Origin: Hyphomicrobiales bacterium
GTDB taxonomy: Bacteria > Pseudomonadota > Alphaproteobacteria > Rhizobiales > Beijerinckiaceae
Length of the DNA: 64,000 nucleotides
Direction: 5' to 3'
Assembly (NCBI GenBank): GCA_027487245.1
Contig: JAIYDY010000092.1
Location: 26,737 to 90,736 of the forward strand
The position numbers were made by a program, and so were the translations under genes. Below, in pieces: positions 39,541 through 48,204 of this stretch. The notes below the pieces were generated by a model. It searched no databases. It saw only the letters and a program-made list of their open reading frames with translations, and was not told where the DNA came from. Within the stretch, counting starts at the first letter, position 1. Every line of letters begins with the position of its first letter.

Positions 39541-40566
39541 TCAGAAGGTGCCGGCAGGCTTTCCGGCCCGCGCGCGAGCGGCTGGCCTGACAGGCTCCAT
39601 CGCCTCGGGCTCGGCAAGACCCACCGTTTCGCCAACCAGATAAAGCGGCCGTCGCTTCACCTCGGCGAAGATGCGGCCCACATACTCCCCGATCATGCCA
39701 AGCGAGATCAACTGGATGCCCGAAAAGAACATGATCGAGACCACCAGTGTCGGAAAGCCCGGCAGGTCCGTGCCGAACAGCAGGGTGCGCAGCGCGTAGT
39801 ATACCGCGAGAGCCGTGGCGAACACCGCGATCATGATGCCGAAATACGTCGCGATCTTCAGCGGCACGGTCGAGAACGACGAGATGCCGTCAAAGGCAAA
39901 GCCAAACAGCTTGCGGAAATTGAACTTCGTTGTGCCGTGCAGCCGCTCGGCCACCTGAAATTCCACGCCGATGCTGCGAAAGCCCACCCAGGCGTAGAGC
40001 CCTTTCGAGAAGCGCGCGCGTTCGCCCATCGCGCACAAAGCGTCCACGGCCTTGCGGTCCATCAGGCGGAAATCGCCTGCCCCCTCGGGCAACCTTGTTT
40101 CGCCGAAGCGCTCGAACAGCTTGTAGAAGGCGCGGGCGAAGCTGCGCTTCAGCCGGCCTTCGCCATCCCGGTCCGAACGCACGCCGTAGACCATGCCATA
40201 GCCTTCGCGCCACTTGGCGAGGAACAGCGGCAGCACGGACGGCGGATGCTGGAGATCGGCATCCAGGATCGCCACGGCCCGCCCGCGCGCATGGTCGAGG
40301 CCGGCCGCAATGGCGATTTCCTTGCCGAAGTTCCGGCTGAACGACACGGCCCGGAGCCGCGCATCGGTGCTGTTGAGGTCTCGGATCACCGCCAGCGAAT
40401 CGTCGGCGCTGCCATCGTCGACGAAGATCACTTCCCATCCGCTGGTTGACGCATCGAGCACGGGGCGCAGCGCATCCAGAAGAGGCCGGAGATTGCGCGC
40501 CTCGTTGAACACGGGCACCACGACGCTGAGTTCAATGTCGGGGCTGGTCTTGACCGCTTGCACCAC
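39541..40566 (-). CDS. Family 2 glycosyltransferase, GtrB/DPM1-like
   Basis: This is a 341-residue polyprenyl-phosphate glycosyltransferase. The cytoplasmic GT-A domain has VVVPVFNEARNL, FVDDGSADDS and AILDADLQHPP (metal-binding DxD-type motif). Two membrane helices follow in the last 100 residues. Such enzymes load a sugar onto undecaprenyl phosphate for modification of lipid A, O-antigen or other glycans. The start is a double GTG at 40566/40563. It is divergent from a ChbG/HpnK deacetylase, which may act on the same glycolipid. Confidence 0.87.
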   Translation of the reverse strand: MVQAVKTSPDIELSVVVPVFNEARNLRPLLDALRPVLDASTSGWEVIFVDDGSADDSLAVIRDLNSTDARLRAVSFSRNFGKEIAIAAGLDHARGRAVAILDADLQHPPSVLPLFLAKWREGYGMVYGVRSDRDGEGRLKRSFARAFYKLFERFGETRLPEGAGDFRLMDRKAVDALCAMGERARFSKGLYAWVGFRSIGVEFQVAERLHGTTKFNFRKLFGFAFDGISSFSTVPLKIATYFGIMIAVFATALAVYYALRTLLFGTDLPGFPTLVVSIMFFSGIQLISLGMIGEYVGRIFAEVKRRPLYLVGETVGLAEPEAMEPVRPAARARAGKPAGTF

Positions 40567-40642
40567 GTCTGCCGTCCGGGAAGAGTTCTGATCTCGGTTC
40601 GGCCATCACAGAAGCGGATCACGCGCCTGACGACAAGCCGAT

Positions 40643-40677
40643 GTTGCACTGATGGTTGAAAAGGATCATCAGGCAAC
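40643..40677. promoter_or_regulatory. Hairpin/dyad between the glycosyltransferase and deacetylase genes
   Basis: Arms GTTGC-AC-TGATG and CATCA-G-GCAAC pair over ten bases around a 12-base A/G-rich loop. The element sits in the 160-base divergent promoter region, 50 bases upstream of the deacetylase start. It could be an operator acting on both genes or a leader hairpin. This is weak evidence. Confidence 0.3.
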
Positions 40678-40726
40678 ACCCGCTCTTGCCATCCCCGACG
40701 TGAACCGAACATGACCCGATGAGACC

Positions 40727-41581
40727 ATGACCCGGCTTGTTCTCTGCGCCGATGATTTTGCCTTAAGCGATGGTGTCAGCCGCGCCATCGTCGCGTTGGC
40801 CGATACTGGTCGCATCAGTGCGACGGGTGCCATGACCAACCGGCCGCATTGGCGGGCTTGGTCGCGCGAGATCGCAGGCCATGCGGCCGGGATCGACATC
40901 GGCGTGCATCTCAACCTGACCTTGGGCGAGCCGATCGCGCCGATGCCCCGGCTGTGCCCGTCGGGCAGCTTTCCGGCGCTCAGTGTGGTGATGCGCGCAG
41001 CGGTGCTGTCGGGCGATGTCCGCGCCGAGATCAGGGCGGAGACGGCTCGCCAGATCGATGCCTTCGAACAGGCCATGGGCCGCAGGCCGGATTTCATCGA
41101 CGGGCACCAGCATGTCCACGCCATGCCGGGTGTGCGCAGCTCTGTGATCGAGGAACTTGTCCGCCGTGTCGCACGGAAACGGGCTGAAGGCGATCATGCC
41201 GGGCCACACGTACCGTATGTGCGCGATCCATCCGACAGCATCGCCGCCATCAGGGCGCGCGGCGTGGCAGTGCGCAAGGCGTTGGTGATCAGCGGGCTGG
41301 CTGCGGGGTTCGGTCGGGTGGTTCGGGCCGCTGGACTTGCCACCAATCAGGGCTTCAGCGGCGTCTCGCCCTTCGATCCGGCGCGGGACTTTGCCGCCGA
41401 TATGCGCCGTTTTCTGGAGATGCCCGGACAGCGTCACCTCGTGATGTGTCATCCGGGCCATGTCGACGACACGTTGCGGCGGCTTGATCCGGTGGTCGAG
41501 AGCCGCGAAACCGAGTTCCTGGTGCTGAGCGAAGGCCGCTGGTCCGAGGGCCACCAGTTGGTCAGGTTTGCCGACCTGTGA
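40727..41581 (+). CDS. ChbG/HpnK-family carbohydrate deacetylase
   Basis: This 284-residue YdjC-fold deacetylase removes acetyl groups from amino sugars. The metal-site motifs are CADDFALSDGVSRAI at the N-terminus, IGVHLNLTLGEP near residue 63 and DGHQHVHAMPGV near residue 125. In the hopanoid pathway HpnK has this fold, but no hopanoid gene is nearby. The divergent glycosyltransferase makes a glycolipid substrate more likely. Confidence 0.87.
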   Translation: MTRLVLCADDFALSDGVSRAIVALADTGRISATGAMTNRPHWRAWSREIAGHAAGIDIGVHLNLTLGEPIAPMPRLCPSGSFPALSVVMRAAVLSGDVRAEIRAETARQIDAFEQAMGRRPDFIDGHQHVHAMPGVRSSVIEELVRRVARKRAEGDHAGPHVPYVRDPSDSIAAIRARGVAVRKALVISGLAAGFGRVVRAAGLATNQGFSGVSPFDPARDFAADMRRFLEMPGQRHLVMCHPGHVDDTLRRLDPVVESRETEFLVLSEGRWSEGHQLVRFADL

Positions 41582-41619
41582 AGTTTGGCGGCGTGCAGGT
41601 GCGCCGACAAACAATTGGT

Positions 41620-41643
41620 GGGCAGGGCCGCAAGGCCCCGCCC
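41620..41643. terminator. Stem-loop between convergent genes
   Basis: The stem GGGCAGGGCC / GGCCCCGCCC has one A-C mismatch and a GCAA tetraloop. It lies between the deacetylase stop (41581) and the sodB stop (41658). The minus-strand side is followed by a T-containing run, so it may terminate sodB. There is no clean T tract on either side. Confidence 0.45.
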
Positions 41644-41657
41644 GGTGGTGCGCCCGA

Positions 41658-42257
41658 TCAGGCGACGGCTTTGCCGTAAAGCTCGGCCACATACTCCCAG
41701 TTTACAAGGTTCTCGATGAAGGCCTTGCAATAGTCAGGGCGACGGTTGCGGTAGTCGATGTAGTAGGAGTGTTCCCAGACATCGTTGCCGAGGATGGGCA
41801 TGGCGCCATGCACCAGCGGGCTTTCGCCGTTCGGAGTCTTCATCACCACGATCTTGCCGCCCTGCACAGCCAGCCAGTGCCAGCCTGACCCGAACTGGCC
41901 GACGCCGGCCGCAATGAAGTCTTCCTTCATCTTGGCGACGGACCCGAAGGCATCGATGATGCCCTTTTCGAGCGCGCCGGGAATGTTGCCGCCGCCATTG
42001 GGCTTCATCCAGTGCCAGAAGTGCATGTGGTTGAAGTGTTGGCCAGCATTGTTGAACAGGCCGGCATTCTTGCCGAACGAGCCCTTGACGATGTCCTCGA
42101 GGCTCTTGCCTTCGAATTCGGTGCCCTTGATCAGGTTGTTGCCGTTGTTGACGTAGGCGAGATGGTGCTTGTCGTGATGATACTCGAGCGTTTCCCGGGA
42201 CATGTAGGGCTGCAAGGCATCATGGGCGTAGGGCAGATCGGGCAATGTGAACGACAT
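41658..42257 (-). CDS. sodB: Superoxide dismutase, Fe/Mn family
   Basis: This enzyme dismutates superoxide in the cytoplasm. It is 199 residues with metal-ligand regions EYHHDKHHLAYV, NNAGQHFNHMHFW, and DVWEHSYYIDYRNRRPDY. The Gln in AGQHFNH matches the iron-type position seen in many alphaproteobacterial enzymes, some of which use either metal. AAGGAG lies six bases before the ATG at 42257; the adjacent ATG at 42260 is too close to the ribosome binding site. Confidence 0.95.
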   Translation of the reverse strand: MSFTLPDLPYAHDALQPYMSRETLEYHHDKHHLAYVNNGNNLIKGTEFEGKSLEDIVKGSFGKNAGLFNNAGQHFNHMHFWHWMKPNGGGNIPGALEKGIIDAFGSVAKMKEDFIAAGVGQFGSGWHWLAVQGGKIVVMKTPNGESPLVHGAMPILGNDVWEHSYYIDYRNRRPDYCKAFIENLVNWEYVAELYGKAVA

Positions 42258-42498
42258 CATGGTCTCCTTGGATGACACGCGGGGCGGCCCGTCCGGCCGT
42301 CTGGCCGCACAGGTCGACAGGCACCTGCTGGCGTCCAGCATGGCGGCTCTTCTTCGTAGGTAAGCCTCACGCAGCGTTCCGGCAACCGGGTCGCCGTGCA
42401 CGGGTTTGGCTTTTCGCTGTCTTTCCGGCTATTCTTCATGTCCGAAGGAGGTGGCCGAGGCTGAACCTTCCGGGTTGATCGGGCAGGAGACGCAGGCG

Positions 42499-43938
42499 TT
42501 GGGGCGACTTGGACAGATTGCAGGTGTGCTGCTGCTGGTGATCGGGGCCGGGCTCCTCGCCTGGGGCGGCCCCTATTACATGCTCGACTGGGGCGGGACA
42601 TTTGTGATTGCAGGCGCGGTGCTCGCGTCGGCCGGTCTCATCTGCCTGTTGCTCGGCGTAGCCTTGCAGCGCCTTTCGGCCCTGCGCTCCGACATCCTGA
42701 TGCTGCGCGCCGCAGAGGCTGTCGATGCCGCAGCGTCCGGTCGGGCGGTTGAAGGCCTTGAGCGGAAGCCGGTCTTGTCCGAAGCCGCGCGCGAGCCGTT
42801 GGCTGAAGCGCAGCCTGCCGATCAGGGATCAGTGCAGGTGCCGGCTTCCAGTGGGCCTGCCGGTGCCGTGCTCGCGGGCGGGCTTGCTGCCGGCGGTTTG
42901 GCCGTGGCGGCCAAGAGCATTCTCAGCGCGGTCACCCCCGATCCTGCAGCGGGTGCTTCCGAACCTGATTCAGCGGGCAAGGCATTGCCCGAGACCGCTG
43001 CTGATGACGACACTGACCGTGAGCACGCACTATCCGGCACCGGCGAGCTCGCTGCTGATCCTGCTCTGCCACCCCGCGCCGCGCCGACATTCGATGAACC
43101 CTCATGGGACCAGCCCGCGCTGGCCGAGGGTGTGCCGGCCAACGAGCTGACGGCATCCGATCGTCATGCCCTCGATGATCTGCTCGCCCGTCTGGCCGGA
43201 CCGGTCGCAGACCAGTCTGTGACCGACCAGGGCGTCAGCACCTCGCCGGAACCGGTGACGTGGCAAGAAGATGCGGTGCTCTCAACCGTTGCCGACCGTC
43301 CCGATGCCAGCGATCCGGACATCGCTGACGATGAGGCGGCATCGCATCTCGCCCGGCGCGATGATCTGTTCGCACGCTTCGATCAGGCTGTGCGCAGCAT
43401 CACGCATGATGCCGGCGAGGTTGCCACGCCTGCCCAAAGCGGGTTGGCTGAAAAACTGGAACCGGAACCCGAACTGCGCCCCGATGCCGGCGATGAACCC
43501 TGGCAGCTCGAAGCTCCGCTGCAGGGCCAGTCCATGATCCCTTCTTCAGTGGAAGAGGACATCGCAGCGGACACAAAGACAGACAATGACTGGGGCGCGT
43601 CAGGTGCGGAAGCTGACCAGCAAGGCGGGCCGCTGCCGGCACCCATGCATGACCCCCATGATGCCGATGATGACTTTGCCGACCTGCGGGCCGATCTCAA
43701 CGCCACGAGACACAAAACTTTCGAGACCCCGCCTGTGTCTCAGATTGCCGCGCTGGCCATGCCGGAAGCTCCGACGGCGTCCGACGAAGGCGTTGTGGCC
43801 GCCTACAATGTCGGCGACAGCGCCTATGCCATGCTGGCCGATGGACGCATCCGCGTCACGACGCCCGAGGGCCAATACCTCTTCCAGTCGATGGAGGAGT
43901 TGAAGGCCTTCATGGCAGCGCGCCGTTCCGCCGACTGA
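42499..43938 (+). CDS. Large acidic membrane-anchored protein with conserved C-terminal module
   Basis: This is about 479 residues with an unusual layout: two membrane helices near the N-terminus, about 330 residues of Asp/Ala/Pro-rich, probably disordered sequence, and a compact C-terminal module (YNVGDSAYAMLADGRIRVTT, ending MEELKAFMA). I recall similar C-terminal modules in Hyphomicrobiales hypothetical proteins. The start is uncertain: TTG at 42499 has AGGAG eight bases upstream, while TTG at 42475 or 42406 would lengthen it. A very strong GAAGGAGGT at 42444-42452 has no start codon at proper spacing in this frame. The function is unknown. Confidence 0.7.
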   Translation: MGRLGQIAGVLLLVIGAGLLAWGGPYYMLDWGGTFVIAGAVLASAGLICLLLGVALQRLSALRSDILMLRAAEAVDAAASGRAVEGLERKPVLSEAAREPLAEAQPADQGSVQVPASSGPAGAVLAGGLAAGGLAVAAKSILSAVTPDPAAGASEPDSAGKALPETAADDDTDREHALSGTGELAADPALPPRAAPTFDEPSWDQPALAEGVPANELTASDRHALDDLLARLAGPVADQSVTDQGVSTSPEPVTWQEDAVLSTVADRPDASDPDIADDEAASHLARRDDLFARFDQAVRSITHDAGEVATPAQSGLAEKLEPEPELRPDAGDEPWQLEAPLQGQSMIPSSVEEDIAADTKTDNDWGASGAEADQQGGPLPAPMHDPHDADDDFADLRADLNATRHKTFETPPVSQIAALAMPEAPTASDEGVVAAYNVGDSAYAMLADGRIRVTTPEGQYLFQSMEELKAFMAARRSAD

Positions 43939-43960
43939 GGGCCGCATGACGGGCCAACAG

Positions 43961-44515
43961 CTATTTGATGAGGCCGATCAGCGCCTTGAAATCGGCGGTT
44001 CCGGCCCGTTCGAGCCACTCGAACACGACCATTTCACTGGTCACAATCTCGGCTCCGGCCTGCGCTGCACGCGCCAGCGCCGTTGACTTCGAGACGTCAC
44101 TCCGGCTTGACGTGGCGTCCACGACCAACGCCACGCGGTAGCCCTGCGCCACGGCATCAAGCACCGTCTGCAGGACGCAGACATGCGCTTCCGCGCCGCA
44201 CACGACCAGCGTGCCACGCCCGCCCAGCCTGACCGTGGTGAGCCGGCGGGCAAGCGCCTCGTCGCCGAGGCAGGAGAAGCTGAGCTTTTCCAGCGTGACG
44301 GCATCGGACCCGAGCACCTTGCGCAGCGGCTCCACGGTCGGCCCAAGCCCCTTCACATACTGCTCGCTCACCGTCACGGGCACACCGAGGCGCACGGCGG
44401 CATCCAGCACAAGCCCGATCCGGGAGAGCATCAGGGCCGGCTCCAGAACCGCCGGACTGAGGCGCTCCTGCGCATCGACGATCAGGAGTTGAGATGTGCT
44501 TGCGCCAAGCCGCAT
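43961..44515 (-). CDS. Isochorismatase-family cysteine hydrolase
   Basis: This 184-residue hydrolase has the catalytic triad pattern of the family: Asp in [10 protein letters not shown], Lys in LEKLSFSC and the nucleophilic Cys in [12 protein letters not shown]. Members hydrolyse amides or vinyl ethers (nicotinamidase-like, YcaC-like); the substrate is unknown. The ATG at 44515 overlaps the stop of oligopeptidase B (TGATG), so the two genes are translationally coupled. Confidence 0.88.
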   Translation of the reverse strand: MRLGASTSQLLIVDAQERLSPAVLEPALMLSRIGLVLDAAVRLGVPVTVSEQYVKGLGPTVEPLRKVLGSDAVTLEKLSFSCLGDEALARRLTTVRLGGRGTLVVCGAEAHVCVLQTVLDAVAQGYRVALVVDATSSRSDVSKSTALARAAQAGAEIVTSEMVVFEWLERAGTADFKALIGLIK

Positions 44516-46659
44516 CACGACACCGAGCCGGATGCGTCATCATTGCCTAGCGTATGGCCAGTCATCGGTTTGAAGCCGCCGGCTGCCTTGATGGCGAAGG
44601 CATAGGCAAGGGCGCTTTCCTTCAACGAATCAAAGCGGCCCGCCGCGCCGCCATGTCCGGCCGCCATGTGGGTGTGCAGCAGCACCGGTCCGCCACCCGT
44701 CATCCGGTCACGCAGGCGCTGCACCCACTTGGCCGGCTCCCAGTAGGTCACGCGCGGATCGGTGAGGCCTGCAATCGCGAGGATCGGCGGATAGCCCTGC
44801 GACCTGACGTTCTCATAGGGCGAATAGGACTGGATCGTGCGGAAGGCGTCGGGATCGGTGATCGGGTTGCCCCACTCGGGCCATTCCGGCGGTGTGAGCG
44901 GCATCGTGGCATCCATGATCGTGTTGAGCACATCGACGAAGGGCACATCGGCAATGATGCCGGCAAACAGGTCCGGCGCCATGTTCGCCACCGCCCCCAT
45001 CAGCAACCCGCCGGCGCTGCCGCCTTCGGCGACGATCCGGCCACGCGCCGTGTAGCCAAGCCGGGCCAGTTCCTTGCCGACGGCAATGAAGTCGGTGAAG
45101 CTGTTCGGCTTGCGCGCCAGTTTGCCGTCCTGATACCAGTTCCAGCCCTTCTCCGTGCCGCCGCGCACATGCGCGATCGCATAGACGAAGCCGCGATCGA
45201 CCAGCGACAGCGGGCGGACCCGGAAGGAAGCCGACATCGAGGAGCCATAGGACCCATAGCCATAGAGCAGGCAAGGCGCCGTGCCGTCGATGTCGAGATC
45301 GGCGCGGTGCAGCAGCGAGATCGGGATCCGGGCACCATCCTTGGCCGTGGCGAACAGCCGCCGCACGGTGTAGTTGGCCGGATCGTGGCCCGATGGCACC
45401 TCTTGCGTCTTGATCAGCCGGCGCTCGCGCGTGCTCATGTTGTAGTCATAGGTCTCGGCAGGCCGCGCCATCGAAGCATAGGTGAAGCGCAGCCAGTCCG
45501 TGTCGAACTCGTATCCCGCATCCATGCCAAGTCCGTAAGCCTCCTCGTCGAAGGCGATGGCGCTCTCATCGCCGGTGGCGAGATCGTGGATGACGATGCG
45601 CGGCAGCGAATTCTCGCGTTCCATCCTGACCAGCCTGCCCCTGAGGCAGACATGGGAGATGATCATGCAGCCTTCCCGATAAGGCACCAGATCGCGCCAA
45701 TGCTCGATCTGCGGCTGTGTGACAGGAGCCGACATGATCTTGAAGTCCTCGGCTCCGTCCTTGTTGGTCAGGATCAGGAACTGCTCGCCATGATGCTCGA
45801 CGTCATAGCGCAGCCGGACCTGGCGCGGATGGACCAGCTGGGCGGCGGCATCCGGCACCGTCAGATCGACGACCCTGACCTCCGAGGTCTCGTGATCGCC
45901 CACATCGATCAGCAGGAAGGCGCCGGACTGCGTCTCCGAGATCGAGACGAACATGCCCGCATCGGCCTCCTCGTGGATCAGAACGTCCTCGCTTTGCGGC
46001 CGGCCAAGAACATGCCTGAACACCCGCGATGGGCGGTGGTTCGCGTCGACGGCGACGTAGTAGAAGCCCTGCGAATCGGCGGTCCAGACCATGTCGCCGC
46101 CGGTTTCCGTCACCAGGTCATCAAGATCGATGCCTGTCCCAAGCGCACGAACGCGGATGGTGTAGAGTTCCGAGCCTGCCTCGTCGCTGCTCCATGCCAG
46201 CATCGTGTGGTCGGGTGAATGCGCCCTGTCGCCCAGATCGAAGAAATCCTTGCCGCGCGACAGCTTGTGCCCGTCGAGCATGATCTGCTCCTTGCCGCCC
46301 TCGCGCGGCCTGCGGCACAGGATGGGATGTTCACCACCGCGGTTGTAGCGCTCATAGTACGAGAATGGCCCATCCGGCGTTGGCGGGGCGGTATCGTCTT
46401 CCTTGATCCGCGCCCGCATCTCGGCAACCAGCAGCTTCTGCAAGGTCGCCGTGTCCTTCAGCAGCGCGGCGGAATAGCGGTTCTCTGCCCGCAGCAGCTT
46501 GCGGATCTCGGCAGGCAGCGTTTCGGGGTCACGCAGCACGTCCTGCCAGTTGTCAGCCCTGATCCAGGCATACTCGTCGCTCCAGTTCAGCCCGTGGGCG
46601 CTGTGCGTCACGGTGCGCTTGGCAGCGACAGGAGGCATGGCGGCATGGAAAACGGTCAT
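44515..46659 (-). CDS. ptrB: Oligopeptidase B (S9A serine peptidase)
   Basis: This 714-residue serine peptidase of the prolyl oligopeptidase fold cuts short peptides after basic residues. The N-terminal seven-bladed propeller precedes an alpha/beta hydrolase domain with the nucleophile motif [11 protein letters not shown] and the conserved [15 protein letters not shown] histidine in [12 protein letters not shown] completes the triad. The ATG at 46659 has AGGA seven bases upstream; the longer open frame to 46887 is not needed. It is downstream of a long non-coding region. Confidence 0.92.
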   Translation of the reverse strand: MTVFHAAMPPVAAKRTVTHSAHGLNWSDEYAWIRADNWQDVLRDPETLPAEIRKLLRAENRYSAALLKDTATLQKLLVAEMRARIKEDDTAPPTPDGPFSYYERYNRGGEHPILCRRPREGGKEQIMLDGHKLSRGKDFFDLGDRAHSPDHTMLAWSSDEAGSELYTIRVRALGTGIDLDDLVTETGGDMVWTADSQGFYYVAVDANHRPSRVFRHVLGRPQSEDVLIHEEADAGMFVSISETQSGAFLLIDVGDHETSEVRVVDLTVPDAAAQLVHPRQVRLRYDVEHHGEQFLILTNKDGAEDFKIMSAPVTQPQIEHWRDLVPYREGCMIISHVCLRGRLVRMERENSLPRIVIHDLATGDESAIAFDEEAYGLGMDAGYEFDTDWLRFTYASMARPAETYDYNMSTRERRLIKTQEVPSGHDPANYTVRRLFATAKDGARIPISLLHRADLDIDGTAPCLLYGYGSYGSSMSASFRVRPLSLVDRGFVYAIAHVRGGTEKGWNWYQDGKLARKPNSFTDFIAVGKELARLGYTARGRIVAEGGSAGGLLMGAVANMAPDLFAGIIADVPFVDVLNTIMDATMPLTPPEWPEWGNPITDPDAFRTIQSYSPYENVRSQGYPPILAIAGLTDPRVTYWEPAKWVQRLRDRMTGGGPVLLHTHMAAGHGGAAGRFDSLKESALAYAFAIKAAGGFKPMTGHTLGNDDASGSVS

Positions 46660-47366
46660 GACAGATCCTGATCCAATCGGGTTTGGGCCGAGGCTGGCCC
46701 GGTCAGCAGCAAAGGGCGCCTCTGGTCCGGATGGCACGCCACGTGCCGTCCGCTTGAGGTGTGCATCCGCCGAACCCATCTGCCAGATTGCCGGCCCGGT
46801 GTCAGCACTGGTGCATGTCGGCTCGTGCATGTCTCCAGCGATGTCGGACGCGGTGCTGCGACCTCGACCGCACCCGGATGATGCCACGTCCGTCCAGGCG
46901 TATGGCAGGCTTTTTCATGTATTGGAGCGCTGGTTCTGTAACCATCTCAATAATTATCGAATGAATGGCAGCGAATACAATCAGCTTCTGGCTGGGCAAT
47001 GATGTGTCGCATGGCAGTGGTTTGGCAGGCCATGTCCGATCAGAATCGAGAAACACATCGGCAGATCAGTGTGCCTTTCACCCGAATCAAGGCCCGATGG
47101 CGGCATACTCCGAGCATCGAGAACGGTCTCTGACCGTTAGATGTCAGTCGGAAATCAGGAAACGGGCATGTTTCTGCGGGAGTTTTTACTTGATATTAGC
47201 TTCGGATGGACTTATTTATGACATGACGCCTAGTGCTGATTTAAACAGGCAAGCGTGCGTATGCGAACACCCTTGAGCGATCTTCAAAGTTCAATGTCTT
47301 CGCAGTCAGCGTTTTCACCCTTTTTCCGCCTGCAAACACCGTTTTTTCAATTTGGAGAATAACGAA
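46660..47366. other. 707-base non-coding region upstream of mucR
   Basis: This is the longest gap in the window. It is more AT-rich than its surroundings, especially from 47160 to 47366, with repeated T/A runs. It separates oligopeptidase B (minus) from mucR (plus) and holds a candidate promoter at 47190-47218. The only sizeable open frame (46965-47276) shows no domain and no ribosome binding site. AT-rich DNA with TpA steps is what MucR/Ros proteins bind, so autoregulation is likely. Confidence 0.6.
47190..47218 (+). promoter_or_regulatory. Candidate mucR promoter
   Basis: TTGATA (47190-47195) and TATTTA (47213-47218) are separated by 17 bases, which gives an approximate sigma-70 promoter and a leader of about 140 bases before the mucR ATG. 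The -10 match is weak. The surrounding AT-rich sequence suits MucR binding. Confidence 0.4.
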
Positions 47367-47783
47367 ATGTCCGAATCGGGGATTTCAGTCTATATCGAGC
47401 TGACGGCTGACATCGTGTCCGCTTATGTGGCGAACAACACGATTGCCGCAGCAGATATTCCTTCGCTGATCAGCGACATTCATTCCGCGCTTGTGAAGGT
47501 CTCGGCTGGCCAGGATATCCCGGTCGTTTCAGAGCCAGCTAAGCCGGCTGTGCCTGTCAAGAAGTCGATCACCAATGACTTCATCATCTGCCTTGAAGAC
47601 GGGAAGAAATTCAAGTCGCTCAAGCGGCACCTGCGTACGTCCTACAACATGTCGCCGGAGCAATACCGGGAGAAGTGGGGCCTTCCGCAGGATTACCCCA
47701 TGGTCGCGCCGAACTATGCCGAGGCGCGTTCGCAGCTCGCCAAGCAGATGGGTCTTGGCCAGAAGCGCAAGCGCGGCCGCTGA
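47367..47783 (+). CDS. mucR: MucR/Ros-family transcriptional regulator
   Basis: This 138-residue global regulator controls exopolysaccharide, motility and symbiosis or virulence genes in relatives and silences AT-rich promoters. The N-terminal half should oligomerise; the C-terminal half is the Ros-type DNA-binding domain ([16 protein letters not shown], then [21 protein letters not shown]) with a basic tail. Ros uses Cys-Cys-His-His for zinc; here the aligned residues are C75, D78, H88 and Y93, so the site looks degenerate. GGAG lies eight bases before the ATG at 47367. A strong terminator follows. Confidence 0.95.
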   Translation: MSESGISVYIELTADIVSAYVANNTIAAADIPSLISDIHSALVKVSAGQDIPVVSEPAKPAVPVKKSITNDFIICLEDGKKFKSLKRHLRTSYNMSPEQYREKWGLPQDYPMVAPNYAEARSQLAKQMGLGQKRKRGR

Positions 47784-47810
47784 TATTCCGCGCTCTCGAC
47801 CCTGAATACC

Positions 47811-47842
47811 AAACGCGATCTGGTCTCCAGGTCGCGTTTTTT
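47811..47842 (+). terminator. Rho-independent terminator of mucR
   Basis: AAACGCGATCTGG (47811-47823) pairs with CCAGGTCGCGTTT (47827-47839) over 12 of 13 positions with a TCT loop, and a T tract follows directly. It lies 28 bases after the mucR stop. Confidence 0.9.
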
Positions 47843-48076
47843 CTTGGCGTGTTCTCTGCCCGGGTGTCACGCAAGAAACGCTCGATCGAAGACTTGGCCT
47901 GATCGCACCAGCCCGCGCAGTCCTTCTGTGTTGGAAATGGCGGTGCCTGCTGCTTTCCCGGTCGGTCCTCTGCCACCTTGCGGTCTGCCGGACGTCTGCG
48001 CCTAGCCCTTCCAGCAACCGACTGCGACGGGGGTCAGACAGGCCTTGCCAGAACGCACGTGTTGATATAGGAATAA

Positions 48077-48092
48077 AAGCCTACATAGGCTT
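48077..48092. promoter_or_regulatory. Perfect 16-base palindrome, candidate operator
   Basis: AAGCCTACATAGGCTT is a perfect dyad with a two-base centre. It lies 113 bases upstream of the DUF6456 gene, in the 360-base gap after the mucR terminator. It could be a regulator site for that gene. Apart from this element and the mucR terminator, I see nothing in the gap. Confidence 0.4.
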
Positions 48093-48204
48093 ATGCAGGC
48101 GAGACAGAAGGATCGTTATCCTGTTACCTCGCCCGTTGGCAAGCAAGCGAATGGCAGCCGGTCGCCTGAAAAAGGGCAAGACCAGTCGGAACAGGAGATC
48201 CGCA

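Noticed and set aside
37397..39643. 748-codon open frame on the plus strand
   Set aside because: It is antisense to murJ, has a low-complexity His/Gln/Arg/Gly composition and no domain. Long antisense frames are expected in high-GC DNA.
44554..46218. 554-codon open frame on the plus strand
   Set aside because: It is antisense to oligopeptidase B, which has complete catalytic motifs.
46965..47276. Possible 103-residue gene in the mucR upstream region
   Set aside because: No Shine-Dalgarno, no domain, and a composition unlike neighbouring proteins.
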